Shown here: piece by piece, positions 22,514-32,351 of the stretch
Position numbering within the stretch: the first letter of the stretch is position 1
How the letters are laid out: the number at the start of each line of letters is the position of its first letter
Source: Rhexocercosporidium sp. MPI-PUGE-AT-0058
Taxonomy: Eukaryota > Ascomycota > Leotiomycetes > Helotiales
Length of the DNA: 64,000 nt
Assembly (NCBI GenBank): GCA_020746875.1
Contig: JAGTJL010000027.1
Span: forward strand, 248,001 to 312,000
Direction: 5' to 3'
Translations under genes and position numbers: made by a program
The notes under the pieces: model-generated
What the model was told of the DNA's origin: nothing
Seen by the model: the letters and a program-made list of their open reading frames with translations, nothing else
The model's database searches: none

Positions 22514-25403
22514 ATGATTGTCCGACCAGCCAGAGGCTCGCATATATGCCTGAGATGCCAACGAGGATTGGCAAGGCGCGCCAATGCATCTGCATCTCGA
22601 AGAGTCTCCCAATCCACTGACCCGAAGCCCCGAGAGCCACCAGAACGACGAGTTGTGAGGAGAGTTGCAGACGCGGACGTGGAACATAACAGCCATCAAA
22701 ACTTCCCCCGGGGTCTTGGGAATGCGCTGAACTACAAGACTTTTCGAAATGGCGTCGGCGGAGGATTGCATGGCCATCGTGGTCTCCAAGTGCAGGAGAA
22801 TCGAGAGCCCTTGAACACAACTACTCTCGGAGACCCTGCAGATGTTCTTGTTCTTCGAGACTCCATCCTAACTCTCTATGCTGCTGGAGGACCCCGTAGT
22901 ATGGAAGTAATGGAGCCGGAACATATCGATATCTTAAGCCAGTTGGAGGAGGAAAGGGGCTTGGTTGGACAGGAAGAGGTTGAAAGCAACATCGAGGCAT
23001 TCAGGCCAGCAAACGAACGCCAGAGTTGGGAAGATATCAACGAGCTCGTGAAAGAATTGCAGGACGGTTTTACAATGTCGCAATTGCAGAGGTACATTCG
23101 CAATTTTGAGGGGCGACGGGATCCTGAAAGTCCGCTGGAAGAATGGGTTACTTCCAAGAAAGATGCCAAAATACTCCGTATCACGCCTTGGTTACCAGGA
23201 GTCTCGGAGATAAAAGACCATTTCGACAACGATCCTTTGCGAGGATATTTTTTGCCCTCACATACTGTGAAGCAAAGAGTAGTACTCCAGTTGCTACGGG
23301 AGTGTTGGATGTTGGAGCTTCCAGAACTCGTAGATGGTATTGGACAATTCGAAATCGAGGTCCACAAAGAAGATCTGGAACTTCTACTAAGTAAGACTGC
23401 TGTCAGATATCCATGAATTGGCTAACACACTCTAGTGGGTCGAACGTCGGTTCTTGACCACATCCATACCGAACATTTACACCAAGAGAATGAAAAACTT
23501 GAAGCATTTCGGAAAAGAAGTGTCATTCGAGTCACATGCCCGCATGTCAAGAAGCCCTTCATTGTACTCGAAATCGAGGAAGCATTGAAACGTGTGCTGA
23601 GAGAAGATTTATTTCTAGCGAATTTAGTGTCATCGGGTTCTGATAAACTCCAGCAAAGAAGGGTCGAGAGATGGGTTGACAGGAATTTCGACTCCGCAAC
23701 TCTCCAAGTATTAGGACGTCTGACGAATACCAATATTGTCCAACAGCAACAGAAAACCAAGGTTAGTAGTTTGAGATCAAGACCTACCATCCATCTAACA
23801 AGATTAGTTGACAATTTCTTGCATCGATACCAAGCAGAGTGCACTAGCCTCTCCGGTAGATGTAGCTCGACGACTACTACTCACTTCGATCAATATCCCA
23901 GACCGAGTTGAACATCAATTGGTAAGTGACACAACAAACGTGAATGGTGCCTTCATCAAACATGAAGTTGGTAACACACTTCATTGGAGGGATCGACTAC
24001 GGGACTGGTCTCGATGGACAGCGCCAACAGCAAAAGGGGCTGCCAAAGTGTCGAAACCTGTTACAACGGAACCAGTTCTGGTTTCTCAACCTAGTTCCCC
24101 GCGCCAACAAGGGGAGGCGAGAAGTGAGACTGATGTTGCTCCAACTGTTTGGAACGACAAGTACTTTACCGAAACATCGGCTGTCATCGGGAAAGTCCTA
24201 CATTCAAATCTAACTTTTCCAAACTCATCTCTCAATCCACTTACGCTTGGAGGCCCCAATCAAACCTACACATTTTGCACCCAAGTTCAGAACCTCTCGC
24301 GGCTTCTAAGCAAGTCACAGGTACTTCTTGGTGGAGAGAGGACCGATTCGCTTGTTCTTCGGTTCTTACCAAACCCCTTTGTTGCAACGTCTCAATTAAC
24401 AAAAGGCAAGTACATGAACAAGAAGCCAGTCAAGACGCACGCCATTGGCAGTCAAGCCTTGATGGCATTCCCGACCATTGAGATGCGGTTCAAGATCGAC
24501 CGCGAGACCAAGCATGCCAAATTAGCAGAGGTACGAGCTGTAGTTCAAGAAAGTAAGACGGATGTAATGTTACCACACAACAACACCGATGTTCGGTTCC
24601 AGCAACGGACGACGAGTCGACTTTTGGCACGGGCATCCCAGCCGGTTCGCGACTATCTACGACGGAGTAACTTGTCTTTGAAAGGATCCGAGATCTTGCA
24701 AACACCGCCTTCAATTTGTCTACCCATTGAGAAACATCTCTGCCGTGGACAAGGCTTTAAGCTTCTCGATGACGTTGATATCAAGGGCAACAAACACGCC
24801 AACCCTAACGTTCGAGATGTTGAATATCTCTTCGCCGGCCTCGAAATCCGCAGCGCACTCTCTTTTGAATATAACTCCTGGAGACTATTCTACACCAGTA
24901 TCGAAGCTGGCAAAGCTGGTGGCCGTCGTGCTGAGCTGAAACTCCGACCTATCCTCGGTGGCAAGATTACCGAGGAGAACAATTTCGTTAGCATGGCCTA
25001 CAAATTGGCTAGCGAAATTGGTGATCAGGATCCTCAGAACCTCGTACCTAATATATTGGCGAAACCGAGAAGGGTGTCTGTTGATGTAGAGCCTAAGATT
25101 GCGAGAAGAGTGCAGAGCAATGGGCCAAGCGTTGAGAATCAAGAATTCAGGTATTTTGCTAGGAGGGTGACGTTAGGCCCCACTGCGCCTGGTGACTCGG
25201 AGGAGCACGAAGAAGTCGAGAACGAGAGAATGGAGCTAGAGGAGGAGAGCGATGACTTTGATGGGGAAGATGTGGCAGAGCAGAAGGAAGAAATGAGCGA
25301 AGTCAACAAACAGGCGAATGAATCCGAGCAAGAGACGGTGAATGAAGAAGGGGCTGCTGAAGATATGGAAGACGACAAGAAGATCGAAGATACTAGGATA
25401 TAA
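22514..25403 (+). CDS. Sls1-like mitochondrial inner-membrane regulator
   Basis: Probable homologue of fungal Sls1, a mitochondrial inner-membrane, matrix-facing protein that coordinates mitochondrial transcription and translation. Exons 22514-23390, 23436-23761 and 23838-25403 (the last acceptor could be three bases earlier) give about 922 residues. ATG 22514 is preferred to 22436 because it gives a mitochondrial presequence (MIVRPARGSHICLRCQRGLA). The N-terminal part has ADVLVLRDS; the middle, across the second exon, has RTSVLDHIHTEHLHQENEK and VIRVTCPHVKKPFIVLEIEE (KH-like). The C-terminal third includes FAGLEIRSALSFEYNSWRLF and ends in a very acidic tail. The Sls1 name rests on overall layout and the conserved LRDS/KH-like pattern; presequence and large size agree. 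Divergent from nse3. Confidence 0.62.
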
Positions 25404-25566
25404 GATTCTTGTACTGTATGAATATGGTCTGTATCAAAGACTGGGTAGCATAGGTCGGAGCGTGGCATTTGCATAGGATAGAGGGTTGGTAAATGTGTGA
25501 GAACATAGGCATGTCCATTACTGTACTGTACACATTCTTGTACATTAGAAGGAAATCCCAAACTTT

Positions 25567-26058
25567 ATGACCCGGGCCCCTCCCAACCACCTGGCATGTC
25601 CTCTGCAACCCCTCTCAGCCACCAACGCAGCCTGCCTCAGAAAACAATACCCCAACGCCAGACCCCTCTCCAACAATACCCGACAGACCATCGTCGAGCA
25701 ACTCATCCAGGGAGTGGTCGAACAAAGCCTCACAACCGTATTCTCGAATTTGACAACCGATCCCAGCGCAGGTGGGAATTTTGCTGATCCTAGGAGCGCG
25801 GCTTCTTCCACGCCTAATGTTACTTTTCAGTCAAATGTTATGGAGACTGGAGGTTTGGATTTCGGAGCTGGTGGGAGTGTGGTCGATGGGCATGGGCTTG
25901 CGGGAATTACAATACCAGAGACTGGGATTCAATCGCCTGATGTTGGGACGGGTTCGGGTCAGTCTTATGGCGGTGATGGAGGTGGAGGGGGAGGATCTAG
26001 AGTAGGGTATAGGGGAGGTGATGGTGGAGGGGGAGGGGCAGGTTTCTTGGGGTTTTGA
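25567..26058 (+). CDS. hypothetical Gly-rich protein
   Basis: Open frame of 163 residues starting 164 bp after the Sls1-like stop. The N-terminus (CPLQPLSATNAACLRKQYPN) is followed by TRQTIVEQLIQGVVEQSLTT, and the last ~70 residues are Gly-rich with runs of five to six Gly. No known domain. An overlapping minus-strand frame (25545-25811) is also open, so this could be non-coding. It is listed because the first 90 residues have ordinary composition and the ATG is clean. Confidence is low. Confidence 0.38.
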   Translation: MTRAPPNHLACPLQPLSATNAACLRKQYPNARPLSNNTRQTIVEQLIQGVVEQSLTTVFSNLTTDPSAGGNFADPRSAASSTPNVTFQSNVMETGGLDFGAGGSVVDGHGLAGITIPETGIQSPDVGTGSGQSYGGDGGGGGGSRVGYRGGDGGGGGAGFLGF

Positions 26059-27918
26059 GGTGAGTTTCGAGATGACATCTGGGCTATAAATATGTTACGA
26101 TGTTATTGAGCTTGACGGAACCCCGATTGCAATACGGTTGACTTCCTTTTATGGAAAGACTCCCAATGACACGACACTACTCGCCGGCCAAAACCCCAAA
26201 TAATGAAGTTCGAGGGCTGACCTGTACCAAGTCGGTCCTAAAATGGGATTATTTTGAATTTTCAGCGACGAGTGTCCTAAATACCTGCTGCCCTCAAAGG
26301 TTTTCATCTGTTCCCTCGGTACAGCACCGTCCTCATTGATGTCCTTTTAGTGGCGAGTTCTTTCTTTGATTGATATGTATTGTCGGTTTATGCTTTTATA
26401 TCAAACATTGTTTTGTTCGATTAGGCAGGCTTCGGTGTCGCTTAAAAAGGAGTGGATGCGGGGCGCTCAGCCAAAATCCAAGGCGAGGATGGTGGGGGCC
26501 GGCCATTCACAGCCTGCCGAAAAAGTGCTTCGAAGTTCACCCAAGATACCGTTTTCTCTTCGATGTATGCTACACGGGTCAGGGTCTCACTACCGCGCTG
26601 CCAATGGGCACTATCAAATGTGAGGTCATGCGAGCCACCACGCTTCGTGAGCGTGAACAGGGGTCAAAGTGCCAGATGGCACTTTGACCCCTAACTGCGC
26701 TCTAATTATCTTCCACTTGCCTTTCCATTACCTTTCTTACACTCCATGATCATCGTGCAACCAACATTGCCACAAATGGGCCAGTCCATTAGCAGTAAAG
26801 AAGTCTGATTAAATCTCAATGCTTCCTGGCCGTCGCTGATAATTAACATCAGGTATACACGGTTCCCAAGGCTGTGACTCTAAAGCTCAATGAACTTAGG
26901 GTGCTTCTCTACACTGTTGGTGATGAGGTTTGTTACCTCACATCTAACAGTATGTCGCTCTAACCTTTTTGCATAAATCAGGAGGCGGGTGCCCTTCTCA
27001 AAGACGTTTATAGTAGCCCGGATTTACTCTCCCTACGCACAGCTTTTCTTCAAGTCAGGCGTTCAAATCAGTTATCAAATACTACTGAGACGCCTTTGTA
27101 GACCGACATATCGCCAAAGGAATTATGGCTCCACGAATTCGTCTCAGTAGAGGGTCATAATCTATCGGATAACGAGCGAGGCCATGTTGGGTATTGGAGT
27201 AGTCCCATTTTTCCTACGTGTCTAATCGATTCAGATGGAGGGGGTTATAGGGTTTCTAAGACAGCCTCAATTGTAACTGCATCGCCTCCATGATGGATGG
27301 ATCGCACGCTGCCTTACTGAAGCTTATGGTTCGCTACGTCTTGGAGGGCTGATGAGTATGATGGCGGCCCTGTTCAGTACATTTCAAGGAAGCAGGCAGC
27401 CAAGTGGAGTCTCTATGATTGGCTGGGCTCAACCACAAGACAGCTCCCAGTCGCACTTCTAAATTCCGTAATACGGAGCGGCGAGGCTTTTTGTTGTGTT
27501 GCTGTGTTTAAAACGACGCCCATCGCAATGATCCAACTTTCGCAGTGCCAGAGGTAAGGAGATGAGGGAAGTTGGCGCAAAGTCACGGAGCATTTTGTAG
27601 AGACCTGAACCTAGATTCAACTGCACTAGATTAAGAATACTAGCATCAACAACCCTCTCCCAGATTCTTCAATCTTGTTGGCTGCAAGACGACGGGACGA
27701 AGCGTTTCTTACCAGCCGATGCACGCGAGTATGCCAATCATTTCCCAGGGTTTCGGTGAGTAAAGGGAGGAAAAGCTGGGGGGACACTGGAAATGATGTT
27801 AGGCAGAGGACGAACCATGACTGCCACGGTGCGAACCAGACGCAGAGCGGCTTCTCGGGGAGGTGTATCCCCGCAGCGAGCCTTGTAAGGAGCTCCGGCT
27901 TCACTCTTCTTCACATAT
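26059..27918. other. gene-poor intergenic region with hairpin
   Basis: About 1.86 kb with no supported gene. It contains the 34-nt hairpin at 26659-26692. At 26366-26694 all three plus-strand frames are largely open with no recognisable protein. From 26700 on, stops are frequent in all frames. Confidence 0.5.
26659..26692. repeat. perfect 16-bp inverted repeat with 2-nt loop
   Basis: Arms 26659-26674 and 26677-26692 are exact reverse complements, separated only by GA. As RNA or single-stranded DNA this gives a 16-bp stem with a minimal loop. It could be a terminator, a replication-generated palindrome or an element end. No poly-T tract follows. Confidence 0.9.
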
Positions 27919-28494
27919 ATGCTCTTTATGCCCACGACGAACAATTTCGAGATGTATCTTCAACAGTTTCGATTTGTCAATGCCACTGGCACCTCTCTAC
28001 TCAGGGCATCATGTGTATGTCTCCAACATCCCCAATTTTTCCCGATTTCAATCGGCCAAAATCCACATGCTTACCCATCTGCTCATACAGTGCACGTCAG
28101 TGAGACTGTTGCCGTGAGCTTCGGACTTTCAACAACTCTCATCTCTCTTGTCGCTATCTTTGTTGCTATTCGACTTGGTAGACGGCCAGTCAGACTGAGA
28201 GGTAAGCCATCCGAGAATAAACAAGGATCCTGGTGTAATCATAGCCCACTGGAGGTAGTTGTCTGATCCAAATGCTAATTCATCTTGTTCTGGACAGATA
28301 TCGAGCTAGGTCGGATAGATTCTCATGCTCGCGGGAATGCCGGTCTAAATTCTCTGTCCACCAATTTATCACCAGGACCACACATTTTCCACTCACATGT
28401 GGCAGAGCGACACGAGTTCCAACAGGCCGTTGGGGACACATTCAATGCGATGTCCAGAATGCTTCACCATCAGACTTGGGGGCCTGCAGGCTGA
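27919..28494 (+). CDS. small single-TM protein, hypothetical
   Basis: Two exons, 27919-28201 and 28298-28494, joined by a consensus intron (GTAAGC...GGACAG) that restores VRLRDIELGRIDSHARGN. The product has about 159 residues: a short N-terminal part, one hydrophobic segment (VAVSFGLSTTLISLVAIFVA), a basic stop-transfer (IRLGRRPVRLR) and a His/Ser-rich C-terminal tail ending HHQTWGPAG. Probably an N-out single-pass membrane protein. A further intron may exist at about 28013-28090: removing it with a GTGTAT donor keeps the frame, but the canonical GTATGT two bases later does not. No family recognised. Confidence 0.5.
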
Positions 28495-28859
28495 AGATAA
28501 AGAGCAAAATCCTGTTTGTTTCTACCTCCTGATTATATTTTTAAGATGTCTAATACTAATTTATGGTGTAAATAGGACAAGGAATGATGCAGCAGCAGGA
28601 ACCGGATGTCAAGATATAGGACACAAGATACAGGACGCAACACGCGAAACAGAATGATGGAAACGGCGAGGTTACCACGAAGCGGCCATGAAAGTCAGAC
28701 GCATCTGGAGATGGTATTTCGGAGGGGCCTGTATGGCAAAGGCTCTTTCAGCCTCGTCCTGCAGCTTAGTCCACAGCTCGCGACCCACCCCCGCCTCACT
28801 CCACAAAAGGTAAACGCAGTATGGGCTGGTTTGAATCTTGAATCTCAGCCAGATCTACA
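28495..28859. other. intergenic, possible EST1-like 5' remnant
   Basis: About 365 bp. From 28640 on, fragments might belong to the upstream EST1-like pseudogene, but the frame breaks too often to assign. Confidence 0.4.
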
Positions 28860-30150
28860 TGGCAAATCACCCTTCCGGCCCCGTGCCGTGATGTCATTAT
28901 GCAACCCCAGACACGGCCTATCGCCCAAGAAATACTGCTAATAGTTGCCACCAAGCCATACGACAGCAGGGCTTTCCCAAGATAACTGGTTGCGGAAGTC
29001 AAAGAGGTCTATGCAGTCGAAGGAATTTCAGCTTGGACTTCAACAGCACCGAAGGGGTCGGCAGCTGCGAATATCAAATCCTCGTTTGGGCGGCTGGCCA
29101 TCCATCTTCTGGTTCATGATCCTCATGACTTCTTTTGCGCAAGTCAGCATCCGTTCGCATTTCCAGGCTCAACACACCGTCAAAATATGCAATGCCAGCT
29201 GAAATGTGGATGCCCAACATCCCCTCTTTTCTCGAGCCTTGTGATACAGAATACTTCGCTTCTCTTGACCATATGCTTGCATTCATCTAACTCGCATACT
29301 GTATGATGGCATTATTGTACGAGACTGTACCCGCCTTCGAGGGATACGTGGATTGAATGCCTGGGAGATCTTCACCGATACCGAATGGCTACCGAAGATG
29401 ATCACTTTCGCTCCGGAGATAATTCGATAGAGCCTCAGAACTCTGGCGTTGTACATCTTTCTACCTTGGGCGACACTACAAGTCTATCGACGATGAGAAA
29501 ATGTGCGACCGAGAGGTCTGGACTGGATTTGGAAGTCAACAGTATACCAAGGCGTCTGACAAAGCTCCCACAACTGGTCGCTTGTACCATCATCTCGCCA
29601 TTCTCGGAGGACCAAAATTTCTCCAGAAAGGTCGTTTTGGACTTCCAGATGATGGTACTCCAAAGCCTCCGATAAGCTCCAACGAGCCATCGCTTGTATA
29701 ACCATCTGTGCCATTACTTCGAGGCACCCGACACTTTGCAACCATTCTTCTGCTACACAATTTTGCTTTGCATATCAGCTATGGTGCCGGTCTTTCGGTT
29801 CTTCGATGGAGCACCGCCATCATCGATTTGCGACTCTTAGTACACCGAACGTCCTACGACAGCTATTCTACTACGCAAAGTCACTCTGCATTGCCATGCA
29901 CTCTGAAGTTATGATCCATCATTTCAAGTCTGACCCTTTCTTCAACCTTGTTCTCAGTGGAAGCAGTTCACACAGCCATCACAACTTTCTGTTCCTCAGC
30001 GGAATTCTTACCTCATCCCCTGAGAATATTCCAAATTTGACAAGCACGTCGACAGGATGACTCAAAAGTTTACGAAACAAGGCTATCACATTGCTATCAC
30101 ATCGCTTTGCAGAACGCCCTTCCCATGGACCAAGCTCGCTGCCACTTTTG
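28860..30150 (+). pseudogene. EST1-like (telomerase-activating-protein family) DNA/RNA-binding domain remnant
   Basis: Fragments in several frames match a fungal family carrying the EST1 DNA/RNA-binding domain (TPR-like helices). In order: QTRPIAQE near 28907, LVAEVKEVYA near 28988, HDPHDFFCASQHPFAFPGS near 29117-29172, YAMPAEMW and SLDHMLAFI then LAYCMMALLYETVPAFEG at 29185-29342, DTWIECLGDLHRYRMATED near 29346-29402, DREVWTGFGSQQYTKASDKA then APTTGRLYHHLAIL near 29507-29605, and LRQLFYYAKSLCIA at about 29857-29898. In-frame stops (for example TAA 29288) and several frameshifts separate them. About 230 bp of extra sequence lies between HHLAIL and LRQLFYYAK. Long decayed; edges approximate. 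Confidence 0.6.
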
Positions 30151-31320
30151 CCGGTACTATACAACAACTCCGCCCACCGTCGCTGAAAGATACACCTTGC
30201 TCATGCCTCTAGCTTGGAGGACTCTTTCCAATGGCCCTAGACTCGTCGCAGTGGTCTTCGAGCTTCTGCATCATGTTTAGACTACCCATGAAACCCACCT
30301 GCTTCACCCTCTGCATGACCAAGCTCACTTCCATGAAATTGAAGTTTGCCATTGGAAGCTGGACTTGGGCTTGGCTGGCAGCTCCGGTTATTGGGGGCTG
30401 GGATTGATATAGCTCTCGGAGAGAAGTTCTTAAGCTGCGACGGGAAAATCACAAGCAATCTACGATCAAGCCTGGGGCTTTGCATCAAAGTGTTTATATT
30501 ATTTTCAAGACGAACGAGTAAGGAGGTCTTCCTCGCGCTTGGCATTTTCTACGAGGCCGCCATTTCCACACGCAGCACGATCACTGCGATAATGGTCGGT
30601 AAGAATCATGCTGACCTGTGTTGAAGCGATCCGAGCTTGGAGTGTCCAGGCAAACACTTTGAGCCCACAACTCAACATGACGAGGGTCAAATCATAAGCT
30701 CTCGTGTTGATATCTCACTTCTCGCAAACCCAAACACCTGTACCAGTGACTCCATCTCGAGGGTTCGAAGGCAAGATGAAGCTCAATGCCATTCGTTGTA
30801 CAAACGGAAGCATAATGATTCTATCCAGAACTTGCGGGAGGTAAAATGTTAGGGAAGGGAATGGCCTGTTTCGGGCTTTCTAAGCGCGGGTTGTGTCTCC
30901 GCTTTGATCTACAGTGTCCCAGTAAGAAGAAACACATAATTAGATCCGTTCCTCCGTGAGCAAAACTTCTCAAGAGATGTGTTCCAAGAACCTTCTTGCA
31001 TCTTTCTCAAGCTTAAAGTACGGGCAGTGCGTGAGATAGATCTGACCATCGATACCAATCATTGACTTGGACTTACCTTGCCGCTGAAGAACACATGATC
31101 CGTTTAATCTTAAAGGAAAAAATATTCTCAACTTCCTAAATGAAACAGCATCTCACTTGATTATTTCACAAAGCAGAGGGAAATGGAATAATTGCTGAAG
31201 GCTCTCGGAGATGCAGGTTTGCACTAGAGGACTGAATTGCCTGCCACTATTTGCCAGTATGAAGGTCTCGGACTTTGCTTCAACGGCCTTTCCATTTTTA
31301 CGAGGACGGTTTCTCTACAA
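30151..31320. other. gene-poor region, nothing recognised
   Basis: About 1.17 kb with short frames only. The first ~100 bp may continue the EST1-like remnant. The rest shows no coding-like composition, up to the MITE target site. Confidence 0.45.
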
Positions 31321-31328
31321 TTTAACTT

Positions 31329-31852
31329 GGCCACAGCTAAATCGACACACGGAAATAGCTAAATCGACATACGCTAAAATTCTAGTAACTTGGCGAGTGT
31401 CATTTATCAACCTTGCCCCGCCATACAATTTTGTACTGTAGGGCAAGGTTAATTTATGTAAAGGATAAATATGCATGCTTTGATAATTACCCCTGAGAAT
31501 GAAAATTGAAGTTATTCAGACTGTCAAAGGTAATACTTCTGAGCCTGGTACACGTGGAGAAAGAGCTTATATGCAAGGCATTTCATCTGTTTATCGGACA
31601 GATAGTATTGAAGATGCTACTACAGTCGCTGTTACAAAAATGCAAAAGAAGGTAATTAGTGGAATGGAAGTATATAGTCAAGATGCGGAGTTTGAGTTGG
31701 ATGACTTTGATGAATTGGCATAAGGGCCAATTATGCACTGTACATAACTTTCCATACAACTTTTGGTGGTGATAAATACACTCTTCATTTTCGGCTCGCT
31801 TGATTAGCGTATGTCGATTTAGCTATTTCCGTGTGTCGATTTAGCTGTGGCC
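31329..31852. mobile_element. hAT-like MITE, 524 bp, with 8-bp TSD
   Basis: Terminal inverted repeats at 31329-31377 and 31804-31852 match perfectly over 49 bp. They are flanked by an exact 8-bp direct duplication, TTTAACTT, at 31321-31328 and 31853-31860. Each TIR carries two direct copies of AGCTAAATCGACA spaced 22 bp apart (31335-31347 and 31357-31369 on the left). No transposase is encoded. The 8-bp TSD points to hAT (also seen in P and Merlin elements), but the ends GGCC...GGCC are not the usual CAGGG of hAT. Intact TIRs and TSD mean a recent insertion. Inside are a 75-codon ORF and a small hairpin (10-bp arms at 31409-31418 and 31441-31450). Confidence 0.9.
31499..31723 (+). CDS. short ORF inside the MITE
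   Basis: Open frame of 74 residues lying wholly inside the element: MKIEVIQTVKG at the start, a charged middle (TKMQKKVISGMEVY) and an acidic end (EFELDDFDELA). It looks more like real protein than random AT-rich sequence and may be a captured exon fragment or a remnant of the parent element. No transposase motif is visible. Expression is unproven. Confidence 0.3.
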   Translation: MKIEVIQTVKGNTSEPGTRGERAYMQGISSVYRTDSIEDATTVAVTKMQKKVISGMEVYSQDAEFELDDFDELA

Positions 31853-31860
31853 TTTAACTT

Positions 31861-32351
31861 GGATCCCCCTGGCCGAACTGAAGAAGGTTGACTAAGCTTT
31901 ATCACATCTTTGTAGCCTCCTCAGACGTCTCTTCCCTTGAAATAGAGGAGATTGACTGGACTTTGTTTTACCACTGCATTTAAATTCCTTCGACCTGTTC
32001 CTTTGGAACGGAACGGATTGACCAAACCTCGTTTTATCACAGTGTCTAACTCAGTGAGGGGTTGGCGTCAGACATTTTCCAGTTGATCATTGAATGAGTC
32101 TCGCCGAGAAACGCCTATCACGATCATTTCCACATGCCAAATTCCAAGCCATTTGACTTTCTTGGTGTATATTTCCACTGAGGGTATTCGCCGATAGAGG
32201 GGCTCGCTTAGCAACCAGCACGCGAATGTCTCTGATTTTCCCCGTCTTCAGTCTTCCAAATAATTCTACAGAAAAGTATGCTGACTCTGCCTCAGTGAAG
32301 CATTATATTACCATCAGAATTGAGAGGTTCAATATTCCATACCAATCTACT
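31861..32351. other. intergenic, 3' flank of amidase-like gene
   Basis: About 490 bp between the MITE and the stop of the AmiE-like gene. Two similar stretches around 31860-31965 and 31980-32045 (both with GAxxGGxTTGAC and TTTATCAC) suggest an old tandem duplication. No gene seen. Confidence 0.45.

Noticed and set aside
26366..26694. Three overlapping plus-strand ORFs
   Set aside because: All three frames open at once with no coherent protein signal suggests composition, not coding.
29385..29675. Separate 96-codon ORF in the EST1-like region
   Set aside because: Its start (ATEDDHF) continues the EST1-like block, but then it runs in the wrong frame while the family similarity moves to another frame.
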